64,000 bases of DNA from NCBI GenBank assembly GCA_040357565.1, contig JBDODJ010000052.1, one strand, 5' to 3'. A program made the translations under genes and the position numbers. Positions 27,986-41,060 of the stretch are shown here, in pieces (the stretch's first letter is position 1; every line of letters begins with the position of its first letter). The notes under the pieces were generated by a model. The model worked only from the letters and a program-made list of their open reading frames with translations. It was not told the origin of the DNA and did not search any database. This stretch comes from Cercozoa sp. M6MM. Its lineage: Eukaryota > Endomyxa: Ascetosporea.

Positions 27986-28239
27986 CTACTCCTCAGCCGT
28001 GACGACGCGGCGCAGCTTAGCGTAGATGTGCAACATGAGTACACATGTGATGAAGCCGACCGAAAGCATCATCACGTGCGTCGGCGGGCTGGAAAACAAA
28101 AACAAAAAAAAAACATGAAACCGGAAAAAGCGAAAAATGTGACCAGATAAATTGATGATCGGGAGTACAGCTTGATGCCAGGCGTGTCCTCCTCAGGGGC
28201 TTGCTGAGCGCGCGCCGCTTGCGGCTTTCGCCTTGCCAT
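27986..28239 (-). CDS. SEC61B: Sec61 translocon beta subunit
   Basis: Tail-anchored subunit of the ER protein-conducting channel. Two exons give MARRKPQAARAQQAPEEDTP then, after an in-phase join at GIKL (donor GTACTC, acceptor TTCCAG), PPTHVMMLSVGFITCVLMLH and IYAKLRRVVTAEE, TAG at 27988-27986. The family hallmarks are present: a short disordered cytosolic N-terminus, the conserved TPG(I/L)K motif just before the membrane, and one C-terminal transmembrane helix ending in H-I-Y-A-K. Total about 75 residues, normal for the family. An alternative start exists: ATG at 28348-28346 directly followed by a GTAAAA donor, spliced to the TTTGCAG acceptor before GCTCGTGGC, adding MARG upstream. It is divergent from the JMJD4 gene. 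Confidence 0.9.
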
Positions 28240-28348
28240 GCCACGAGCCTGCAAACACAGCCAAAAACTTGCCACATGCCCAAAAATAAATTCACGCCCA
28301 TACGCACTAATGCAAGCCACGTGGCCCCGACTCGGTGCGTTTTACCAT

Positions 28349-28504
28349 TGCTGTGTGTCTTCCCGATACTGTTCAGCCACAGTTCAGCGCACAGGACTTC
28401 CTCTCCTGCTCTCTTGTCGGAGCTCCGATTAAGGCGCTAAATATAAAGAACAGCGGAATTGGGCCCGCCACAAGCACCGCTGAGCGCCTGCCAATGACCG
28501 ATCG
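28349..28504. promoter_or_regulatory. Shared 5' region, Sec61 beta / JMJD4
   Basis: Between 156 and 265 bp (depending on the Sec61 beta start) separate the two divergent genes. No motif named; inferred from position. Confidence 0.45.
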
Positions 28505-30545
28505 ATGGAAGTGCTAAAGGAGTCGTTCTGGCCAAATTCGCAGCCTGAATTTTGCGCGTAAAACCAATTAAAATTGATTCAATCCCCAAAGGCTCGGCAA
28601 ACCTTGTTGCAGAGTGAAGCGAGACTACTCGCAGTACGAAGGCACTGCAGTTAGCAGTGATGAGCTGGATCGGTTGTGTTGCCCGGAGGAACTTGTTCCG
28701 AGTGTCCTCGAACTGCTTGCCGATGCTGAGACGAGGGTGCAGCAGATCGATCGCGTCCCGTATTGCCCACTTTAACCTCGTTTCTCCTTCACTGTGGCCT
28801 CTTTACCCCCATTCGGTTTAAACTCCTCTTTGTGATTAAAGAGCAAGTAAGATGACAGTCGACCGCTTCAATGACGAGTTCGACCGAAGGAATGTGCCAG
28901 TTCTATTGGAGAATGCAACCGCCGGTTGGAAATGCATGCAGTGCTGGACGACTGATTCTCAGTCAGGTGGCAGGAAGGTGAACGTTCAGTACCTCAGTCG
29001 AGAGTACGGAACTGCCAAAGCCACGCTCAGCAATTGCAGTTTTCAAGAGTGGGAAACGACTTCTGTCCAGGAAGGTAGTGTTTTCGTGCATCTGAGGCAG
29101 TTGCTGCTTGGAGAAGCAAAGGTGTGACATGGCCCACAGGAGTGACTGTCGCGAAGTTTTTGCAAAGTCTTGATGCGACCGAAGTCGAAGCGGATGTCTC
29201 GCGCCACTTTTCTGTATTTACGCTATTGTTCGAGCGACTGTTTTACATCTATTGACTGTATTTGTACAGGTACAAGAAGCGGTGCAAGAGGTTTATGGCG
29301 CCTTTCAGCAGCACAGATCACGAGCGTACTACCTGCGCGACCTCACCTTGTTCCGCCAGTGCAAATCTGCGATGCGAGAGTTCGACTTGCCTGCCGTCTT
29401 TGCTGACGACTGGTTCAACGTTCGTTCGTGTATTTTTTACCCGTTTCTTTTTGATTATCTTTCTTTTTGTTTAGGCACATTGCGATCGAGAAATGCTTGC
29501 TGAGGACTACAGATTTGTATATTTGGGTGCCAAGGACAGCTACACGCCGATGCATCATGTACGTTGCTCTAATAATACCAGTTGTATCATATCATCGCTT
29601 CCTGTATACTTACAGGACGTGATGAGATCGCACTCGTGGAGTTCGAATGTTTTTGGAACCAAGTTGTGGATCATGCTGCCACCATGCGACAAGCACTTAC
29701 TCATGGACTCTACGAATACCCACATGATTTCTAATGTACTCTTCTGCGATAGCACTGTGTATGATTGCGTAATCCTGTATTCTTGGCCTGCAGTTGTTTC
29801 ACGTCGACTGGCCGTCGGTGAACACGACAGTGCCACGTTTGCAAGGTGACACGCAGCCGCATTTTTTGATGGCGAGGGAAGCTTTGCGTCGTGCTGTCGT
29901 GTACCCTCTGTTTTGCTTCCTTTTTGTGATCTGGAGTTGTCTTTATGTGTATTCAAACCCTAGCTTTGTGCAACGGGCCGGCGATGCTGTTTTTGTTCCC
30001 AGTATGTTCACAATAGTGATTTGTATGTTTCTTCTGTCTGCGACTGAGTATGCTCTGTGTTTGTACGGTTCAGGTGGATGGTACCACCAGGTCCACAACG
30101 TCGGCAGCATCACTGCCTCCATCAACCACAACTGGGTCTCACGGTTTTGTGCCGATCTTGTGTTTGCGCACTGGTACGACGCGCTGCGCTTTCGGGTGTT
30201 CCCTGCCACCTACCACCGGACTGCAGGTAATTCATCCTCTGTGAATAATATCAGTTACATTGGCAGTTTACGCGGTTGACCTTGCTGTGCGCTGGTTCGA
30301 CGCCGACAGAAGAAGAAGAGGTGCCGGATGAGGTGTGGCGGCAATGCGATACGGCCCTGTGCGGCGAGGCTGGTTTTGACGCCTGGCGCATCGCTGCCCT
30401 GGTGGAGACAGGACTAAGCTCGAGCCGTGCCGCCGTGCTTGATGATGAGTTCGCGCGCAAGTTTCGGGACATGCAGCGCGTCGTGCGAGAGGCTCGCATC
30501 TTTCACTTGCCGGCACTCCATGGCCATTCCGTTCCAAGATCGTAG
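28505..30545 (+). CDS. JMJD4: JMJD4-type JmjC 2-oxoglutarate/Fe(II) hydroxylase
   Basis: Starts MEVLKESFWPNSQPEFCA at 28505, spliced in phase to VKRDYSQYEGTAVSSDELDR. The cupin core follows: DRFNDEFDRRNVPVLLENA, LPAVFADDWFN, DYRFVYLGAKDSYTPMHHD, SHSWSSNVFGTKLWIMLPP, GDAVFVPS and GGWYHQVHNVGSITASINHN. Fe(II) ligands are the HxD in MHHD and the distal His in HQVHN; the Asn-rich SINHNW is a JMJD4 hallmark. Animal JMJD4 hydroxylates a lysine of translation release factor eRF1 and promotes termination; that role here is inferred by homology. C-terminal helices end LPALHGHSVPRS, TAG 30543-30545. The join between the exon ending QQIDRVP and the one containing TVDRFND could not be fixed exactly. Confidence 0.88.
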
Positions 30546-30793
30546 TCTGAACCGAACTTGCTCAAGTTCGCGTCGCGTCGGCTCGAGCCGATGCGGGTAA
30601 TTCATTAATTTAGTTGTTACGTGCGCCGAATTCTAATTCAATAATGAACTCAATCTATCGAAACTGTCGCATCGCAGTGAACCGAACATAAACTGAACTC
30701 CGTTATCCGAGTCGTACGGTACAGTAGTTATCAAAGCGAAGTTACTACGCTACCCGACCGTACAAAGGCAGTCAGGTACAGCAATTTGATGAA

Positions 30794-32200
30794 CTAGAAT
30801 TTCCGCTTGGTACGTTCTTTAAACCGAGAGGCCAACTTGCCGTGAATCCACGGTACTACACCTGTCACAATACGCAACGGGTGGCATTAACACGATGGAC
30901 ATCAGACACAGGGTTTCGAAAGCCCAGTGAAAAAGCTGCTTTACCATCGTCGAGGTAGCAAGAGAATTGCGCATAGTACACTCGACCTTTTCGCAGATGG
31001 TGCTGAAAATGTCGCCTCGAACCGCCAAACACCCAAGGAACAACTTTATGTGGCTGCCACTGGAAGAAGTACAGTATTCTCGATATACTTTAACCAATTG
31101 TAAGTGCTGTACTATAAGTTTGATCGGTACCGGCAAGTTGTACCCGCTGTGTGCGTCACACAGGAGATACGTCACCGCGACATTGTGCACGATACGTGAG
31201 AGAGCGTGCACTGTAGTTTTCCTTCTTTTTCAGTCAACAATGTCAGCTATGATCCAGGTGTGTGTGATACATTTGAACGCGTTTAACACTGCGACGTTGA
31301 CGAGCACCTGTAAAGCTGCATCTGCGAAACTGTGTCGCACTGTTTCTGTTGCGTCGACAGGCGAGACCGTATGGTGTCTCAAGTGCCACTGTCGCAGATG
31401 ACGCACGATTGGACGCAAAAACTGCGGCACTTCTGCTCAAGCAGAGGACCGCCAGGGTTGCACAAACACAAATTAGTTTTTATAATCAAAGATTAGACTT
31501 TACCTTTGGCACTTAGGAAATGATCGTAGTGCATCATTAGATGAATCCAAAAGAAAATGAAATCGTATGCCCAGACGGAAGATGCGACTTGCATCACCAG
31601 CATGCGCATTGACGGAGCCTCTGTCTCCATACGACGCCTCGTTCCGAAAGCGTCTGAATTCAGCAGGCTAAGACGACACCGAGCGAACTGAGGTTAATCA
31701 TAGCATTGTTACCGTACAAGAGTATAGGAGCCAAATAGCCCAGTGCTGTGGCGATCCCCATTCGGAATCGATCCCATGTGAAAGGCCGAGGCGGTTCTAT
31801 GAGGACGAAAGCAAGCTTGTGTAGTGTCGGTAGTTATATTAACACAACGAACACTGTGTGTGCATTGAGTTTTACCCTGGTGCAGGCGATATCTGCGAAA
31901 AACGCGATATCATCAAGCGTGCGGTAGAATTTTACAAAGCTGCCAAAGCAAGCAATAGCGAGCAGTGGCTCAAAGCTGTCAGTTGCCACGATGGGAATCC
32001 TCCTTATTTGGTCATACACATGTCTCACTATTGCGTCTGCCCGCTTATCGACTATCGCGAATCCAAACAACAACAGAAGAACGCACCTGCCTGGCTTGCA
32101 TCGAACAGAACTTTGCTCAAGTTGTCGCAATGTGACAAAAACAGAGCGACTCACAAAGCAGTGTTGCAGTATCAACGCAGGGTGGCATGAGTTAGCTAAA
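30794..32200 (-). CDS. Cholesterol 25-hydroxylase-like sterol/fatty acid hydroxylase
   Basis: Membrane di-iron hydroxylase of the fatty acid hydroxylase superfamily. All three His boxes are visible: HLMMH within DFIFFWIHLMMHYDHFLSAK, WHLRHH, and HFQHH within FGGSRRHFQHHLRKGRVYYA. The conserved HSGYNLP sits just before the third box, as in cholesterol 25-hydroxylase. Hydrophobic segments (LLAIACFGSFVKFY; MGIATALGYLAPILLY) come first. Exons for HSGYNLP|WQPHKVVPW and LDDG|VVPWIHGKLASRFK join in phase. The C-terminus, RTKRKF, carries basic residues near the position of ER-retrieval signals. TAG at 30796-30794. The N-terminal exon is unresolved, so the right end is approximate. The substrate (sterol or fatty acyl) cannot be told from sequence. 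Confidence 0.82.
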
Positions 32201-32402
32201 GCAGTCCAACAGGTGGCGTTGCGAGCAACAACGCTCACAAGTGCTACTTGTACTGAAAGCCCGACAACAGCTCCCAAATCTCAATTTTCAAGCATTCTCA
32301 ATCTTTCTTTCTCACTTTCTCCAGAAGCGAAAGTTTAGATCTGAGAGCTGAGAGTACACGCTCTATTGTTAACTGAGTTGTGGCTTGTCTGCCGATCGAG
32401 TC

Positions 32403-34682
32403 ATGAGCGGGTTCGCGCCTGTCGAGGCAGCATGGAAATCTGTCGTTGCGGAGATACCGGTAGCTGCACATAATTTTAGTTCCCTTTTTGGTCACGGACA
32501 GCGAGCTTCTGTAGAAATACTGTCTCGACCTAAACGTTTGGTGGTTCGACACGCACTTATTGTCAGATGGTAACCTATGTCTCGACACAGTCGGGATTCT
32601 GCGGAGTGTTTGGGGAGCAGATCCAGTCAGCATGTACGAGACCGATCGCGAGCTGAAACAAGTCACTCCGACTGCAGCCGTTCGCAAGTTTGTGAGAACC
32701 AGGGTTTTGGCTTCTTTCGTTGCTTTGGCTGAGCAAGAGGCAGAAAGTAAACTATCTAATCGTATCTCTAATTTCTTTGGATATTGCACAACGACATTAG
32801 GTGGATTAAATGACCTCGCGACTCACTTATGCACGCTTCGAAACAAGAAAACCCAAGTGCGCGAAACACTAGCTGTATTTTGTGCCCTCCCATCTAAGTT
32901 TGTCGCATTTGAAGGGTGAAACTCTAGGTGTGGATTCGCAAGTTGATCTGGTGGGGCCGTTTCGAAGATCGATTCGATGACCAGCTGGATCATGCAGTTG
33001 TATCTTTGTGTGCTTCATATGCTGATATGTCAAACCCAAAACAACTTTGTTTGTTTGAGTAGTCAGTTCTCTTGGCGACAGATGAAATGCTGCGGGAAAC
33101 CGACGCATTTCCCGACAGCGTGCGGACTTCACTGTTGTTTCTGTATGTAAATTCACTAGTAAAATATATCCCGTCCAGTCACCAATAAGTGAACAGTTGT
33201 TGTGTGCGCACAGACTGGTGCGAGAACTGGTGGTGCTGCCTGAGGTGGCTTCGGGAACGGTACGTGGCATTGCGCGTGCCTGGCGCAAGGTCGTCGACAC
33301 GGGACGCTGCGACAGTGTCACCGCCGTCGCACGACTTGGTCTGGTACAACGCATGGTAAGCTTGTACACAGACTCAAAACACGTCGTCTGCAGGAACTGG
33401 AAGACCCGTTTTCTTTGTTCACGTCGGTGATGCCGCTCTTGCCGCAATGCGGCAACATCTATCAGAGCAACTGCATCGGCCCGATGATGCATGTGCTGTT
33501 CGATCTAATCGGCGCTGTGCTGCGGCATCCTCTCTATGTAAATTTACTCACCATCTCTGAGGGCTCTAACTATAACTTACTTCCACCCCTGCGCAGGGGG
33601 CGAAATGGCGCGTCCACCCGAAAGCCTACCAGTTTGCGTGTGACACCTTGTGTGCCAACTTAAGCTTGTTTCGACATTGGTTGCACGAGCGTACTTTCGC
33701 ACAGGTCCGTTTCTCCTACTTTTCCCTCAGCTGAACGGAACGAAACCAAGCGTATATCGATGCTTGCAGGTTATTGCACCACTCAAGGACAGCAAGCAGT
33801 ACTCGAGTGATTGTGACGTGAATGGACGTGTCATGAACCGCATCTGTTCTCGCCCCAATGGAGATATGATCATGTACGTCCAAACACAGCAGCCAGTGTT
33901 CTGGTGATTGTTGGAATGCTCGCCTGCAGGTACCTGTGGAACCACGTGCTACTGCAGCACACGCCACTTGTGCTGTTCAATCGCTCGTTTTGTGGACGGC
34001 GAGTTGGTCTCGTGTGCGGAGGTAAATTAGTGCTTGTCGATTGTAACAATTTAAAACTTATATCAATATGCGGTTTGCGAAATGTTGACACGGTTTCTCT
34101 TGAATACAACAGAGACTGCCGGTGTTGTGCGTGATGAGACGCACTCTATTCAAACTGTTCTAAGACAACTTGTGGTTCCCTGATTTCTACGGCTTGTCTT
34201 TCTGGTACATTATGGTGCAGTAGATCGCCACACGGGAACTGCGTCTCTTAAACGAGGCCACTTTAGCTCTACCACGACTTCCGAACGGAACGCCGGTGTT
34301 TCACTACCCTGCTGGAGAACCTGCACCTGAGGTAATTTATATACAGGTTAGTTGTACTCATCTTGTTACTGTCAGGCTTTGTAGAATCAGCGTGCTACCG
34401 AAACTGTCTTGCGAGATGCGTCCATCATACTCAAGACAGCAATTTCTAGGTGCACCGAAGTAGGCACACATGCCAACATTGTCGCAAACTTCTTTGATGC
34501 GTAGCTTCTCCTCTGCATCTAAGTGTAGTATCATTTGGTTTGGTTTGCCAATGCAGCTTCTTCGTGTCACTTTTCACGATGCGTGATCCGCAGGACGTGA
34601 TGTCACACCCTGATATGTGGCAAGATGGAGTGCACTTGGAGTGGGATGTGCAACGGTGCCAACACGCGAGGTCTTCTGCTTC

Positions 34683-34762
<80 letters not shown>

Positions 34763-35103
34763 CTTGCCTGCCTGCAGCTACGCCGACGACAACGTGCAGT
34801 CGGTGATGTCGGAGCTGTTACTACCCGTGACGGTGCCAAAGTCGTCCCAGGTGTACGCGATAGGGGCAAAGTCGCGCGACACACTGCACAAGCGGTTCGC
34901 ACAGCGCATTCTGCAGTACCTGATATCTGCGGGTGGGTTTACCACAAAATGAAAGATGAACAACCACATTCACGTGTCTTGTACCGTCTACGTGTGCAGA
35001 TGCTCCGAATGGCGTCGTCGATATCGCACCCATGATCGCACTGTTTTGCGGCCTAGACGCACACGACCTTCTGAAACACGCGGCTCGCACGCTGACTATT
35101 TAG
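32403..35103 (+). CDS. Unrecognised multi-exon protein
   Basis: Starts MSGFAPVEAAWKSVVAEIPV at 32403 and ends HDLLKHAARTLTI, TAG 35101-35103. Clear exons between acceptor and donor sites include SRISNFF-type helical sequence (LAEQEAESKLSNRISNFFGY), VWIRKLIWWGRFEDRFDDQL, LPEVASGTVRGIARAWRKVV, VARLGLVQRM joined to ELEDPFSLFTSVMPLLPQC, GNIYQSNCIGPMMHVLFDLI, WRVHPKAYQFACDTLCANLS, SDCDVNGRVMNRICSRPNGD, LWNHVLLQHTPLVLFNRSFC, ATRELRLLNEATLALPRLPN and DVMSHPDMWQDGVHLEWDV. It appears mostly helical with many Cys and Leu and no signal peptide. I do not recognise the family. A long (GT)n sits in one intron. It is convergent with SDHA and divergent from the sterol hydroxylase. Confidence 0.62.
34684..34760. 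repeat. (GT)n microsatellite in intron of unknown gene
   Basis: About 75 bp of GT on the coding strand, between the exon ending HLEWDVQRC and the one starting YADDNVQSVMSE. Confidence 0.92.
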
Positions 35104-35347
35104 TGCCCCACGTGCACGGGCCGTGGATCAGAATCTCAGCTAGAATACAAACGCGAATCAAAAGCTGTTTTTGTGCTGCTTAAGCTGGTGCTAAATCATT
35201 CTATTTGCCTTTGTAAACCGGAAAATGCAAGGATTTTGGGATGGGGCATCAAACATGAGCAGCCCATGGCTAAGAAAATGCAAAAGGAACGGAAGGTAAG
35301 TTTTCGTTCCAGCGCTGCAATATTGCAGCGCTACTGTGATCAGTGGC

Positions 35348-38443
<3,096 letters not shown>

Positions 38444-38628
38444 GCTTTCGTGTCGGAGATAACTGAGCTCGATGATAACTCGTCGGTCAGTTGTTGCAGC
38501 TGCGATTTCCGGCTCTGCCAGTCCCGCGAGGAGCGCATGAGCATGGAATCAGAAATGAAGGTACCTGCAACGATTTAATCAGTCACGCACCAGTGCACAG
38601 TTGTGTGCATACCAAATTTAAGTGAAAA
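38444..38628. promoter_or_regulatory. Shared 5' region, SDHA / PIMT-like gene
   Basis: 185 bp between the two divergent start codons. Both flanking genes start with presequence-like N-termini. No motif named. Confidence 0.45.
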
Positions 38629-38974
38629 ATGCAAGCATTAAGTCGTTTTTCGCTGGCCGCGCGGTCATTGTGTTCTGCGCGGACCAGAATGCTGTCGTCG
38701 ACATCAGACGTGTCGGCGTTTTTCCAGGAGGAGCGCGAGCAGCAAGTTCTGCAAGACGACAGGTGCACAAACACACGCATCAGTTGCTCTTTTAATTGCA
38801 TTTGTTGAATTGTTTCGACAGGGAAGTGAACTTTGGTGGTCACAAGGCGTCCATGGCCGACGTTGCCAAGTTCTTCCGAGGCGAGGTACTTTTTGATGGA
38901 AGCATGGATTGTGTGTGTTTTTGTTGTTGTTGCTGTTGCTGTTGCTGTTGTTGTTGTTGCTGTTGCTGTTGTTC

Positions 38975-39035
<61 letters not shown>

Positions 39036-40729
39036 AAAGTGTACATGCAGAGTGAGGAGTGTGCGGAAGTAGGAGGCGAGGTCGAAGAGGATGAGAGTGC
39101 TGTCGCGCCCGCTGATATCGGTACATCTTATCACTCCGTTTCTGCCGGAGAATAGGTTTGGTTGTGCTGTAGAGGAGTTGTGGCACAAAAACGTGATGCA
39201 CCTCAAACTGCACCGAGTCGCCAGTGTCTCCTCACACGAGGGTTTCTTTTGTGCATACTAGTGTAACGATGTCCATGCTGTCTGGGGGGCTATAGGAATG
39301 CAGAGGGCCGTGGATTCGATTGAACTGCACGGCAACGACGAGGCTGTCAAGCGCAGTATCGAACTGGTACAGCATCCGCGCGGACACGTGATACGTCTGA
39401 CTGAACATTGCTTAGTGCAGGTAGACCGAGGAGAGTTCGTGCCGTCCTGGCTGCCGAATGCGTACGAGCTGAGCGACACCACTCCGAGTATCTTGAGTTC
39501 TTACCCCCCTCGTGTCTTTGACTGTTCGTTTGTCACTCAGTTGGCCACGGTGCCGCGCTGGTGCCGCCCTTTGTCCCGATCCTGTGCATGCGTTTGCTGG
39601 CTCACACGCTGCGTCGGCACGCCGAGCAACAGCAGTCGCGTCCTGTGCGTATCCTCAATCTCGGCACTGCCACAGGGTAGATGTCCTGCCTGTCTGGATT
39701 CTGTGTGTGCGTGTGTACATGCATCGCATTCTCAGCTATGTGCCTGCTCTCCTGGCGATGTTGGCTCGCGAGTGCGGTTGTTCTGACGTTCACGTGCAGG
39801 TATGTCAGAGCAACCAAAAAGACAGCAGGGGGTAAATAAAGGTCGTTGTGACATAGGGCGTTGAGCACGTCGCCGAACTCGCCGAGGTTTCGCGTAGCAA
39901 CCTGTCGCGTGTCCTCGCGGATACCGGTGTCTGCTGGGACGTTGCCACCGACTGCATGTTCGACCCGCAACTTGAGGTGCTTGCGCTGCATCAGTACGCA
40001 TACACACACTTATATGTATATATATATGTGTGTGTGTGTGTGAATAGTGGCACACTGAACTTTACGACGTTGTTCTGATCAACGGCGGCGTCGCTGGGGT
40101 GGAGCCTCTGTGGATGCGTGCCTTGCGACCAGGCGGACGTCTCGTGGTGCCACTCGGTCTGCGTGATCAGACCCTTATGCTGACTTGCAAGGGGTACTTC
40201 TGTTGTCACAAAGGTGTGCGTATATTGCATTTGTGTGTGTTCTTACAGTGAGGACGAGGAAGTCAAGAGATGGAAGTGTGTGTCCATGCTGCGTTTGCCC
40301 AGTCTGACACCGCCCGACTCAGTCGGCAATGATACTCTTGGTACTTGCTCGACTTTTGGCTTCTTGCGTGGTTGCTGCTATCGATACAACACACTGTCCA
40401 TCTCAATCAGCTCGTCTGTCGCAACAGGTGCAAGATTTGCACCAGCGTGTCCGTGAGGCCAAGCAACGCCTCAGTATCGATGTACCATTTGTGCCCTCTC
40501 ACTGCACACATTGGAACCTCGGGTTTCTCTCTTGTCGCAGGGTGCTCCGGTGTCTGCGAGAGAACTCATGGCCGACAAGGATGCCGCCAAGGTGAATATT
40601 TCTGTTCGGTTAACCATGGCAAAAAACTCACAACTGTGATTTCAGGCGCTGCGCAAGCTGCCCGTACTGCAACGCAAGCTTGACGAGGAGCGCCGCCGTC
40701 GCGCCAAGCTTGGGCCTGTGCGGGCATAA
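38629..40729 (+). CDS. PIMT-type methyltransferase with N-terminal extension
   Basis: ATG at 38629 opens MQALSRFSLAARSLCSARTR, a basic, Ser/Leu-rich mitochondrial-type presequence. An extension follows (DVSAFFQEEREQQVLQDD, ASMADVAKFFRGE, then acidic GGEVEEDESAVAPADI), joined in phase to EELWHKNVMHLKLHRVAS and to the PIMT fold: MQRAVDSIELHGNDEAVKRS, HCLVQVDRGEFVPSW, GHGAALVPPFVPILCMRLLA, motif I RILNLGTATGYVPALLAMLA, ELYDVVLINGGVAG, MRALRPGGRLVVPLG. This parallels protein-L-isoaspartate O-methyltransferase, though motif I reads NLGTATG, not the usual DVGSGSG. A basic C-terminal helix ends KLDEERRRRAKLGPVRA, TAA 40727-40729. The first three exons could be a separate gene, but acceptor choices exist that keep frame through all of them. 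Confidence 0.75.
38920..39035. repeat. (GTT/GCT)n trinucleotide tract in PIMT-gene intron
   Basis: TTG/TGC repeats starting after a GTACTT donor and ending just before an acceptor near 39038. It could be read as poly-Val, poly-Leu or, in reverse, poly-Gln, but sits between splice sites. Confidence 0.88.
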
Positions 40730-41060
40730 GAACACAGGCACTCCGACTCGACCGGACTGCCCACCTTACGATTAGTTCACATGTACATGTTACTGCGGTA
40801 CAATGGCCGAATCAGTAATACAAAGGAGGGACTAAATAAAGCATTTAAATTAAAGACGGAATACCCTACTGGGTCTCATGGTGATCCCACTGGATCTCAA
40901 GGTGATCTCACTGGAGCTCGACCGAAAGAAGCCGTCCTTTATCGTATTGCGTTAAAGAAGCCGTGCCTAATCGGGGCGGGTCAAGGCAATGAATGACCGG
41001 ACGCGACTACTGTAAGTGCGCAGTAACATACAAGTTCACAAAGTTAACGTGTTAGCTACG
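40730..41060. other. Convergent intergenic region with 21-bp repeat
   Basis: About 330 bp between convergent stops. A 21-bp direct repeat is present at 40868-40921 (two full copies and a half). A short open frame (40781-40996) crosses it and reads the repeat as TGSHGDP TGSQGDL TGARP, but I see no other support for a gene. Confidence 0.5.

Noticed and set aside
38840-39046. Poly-Gln/poly-Thr protein from the (GTT/GCT)n tract
   Set aside because: The tract starts right after a GTACTT donor and ends at an acceptor of the PIMT-like gene, so it is intronic.
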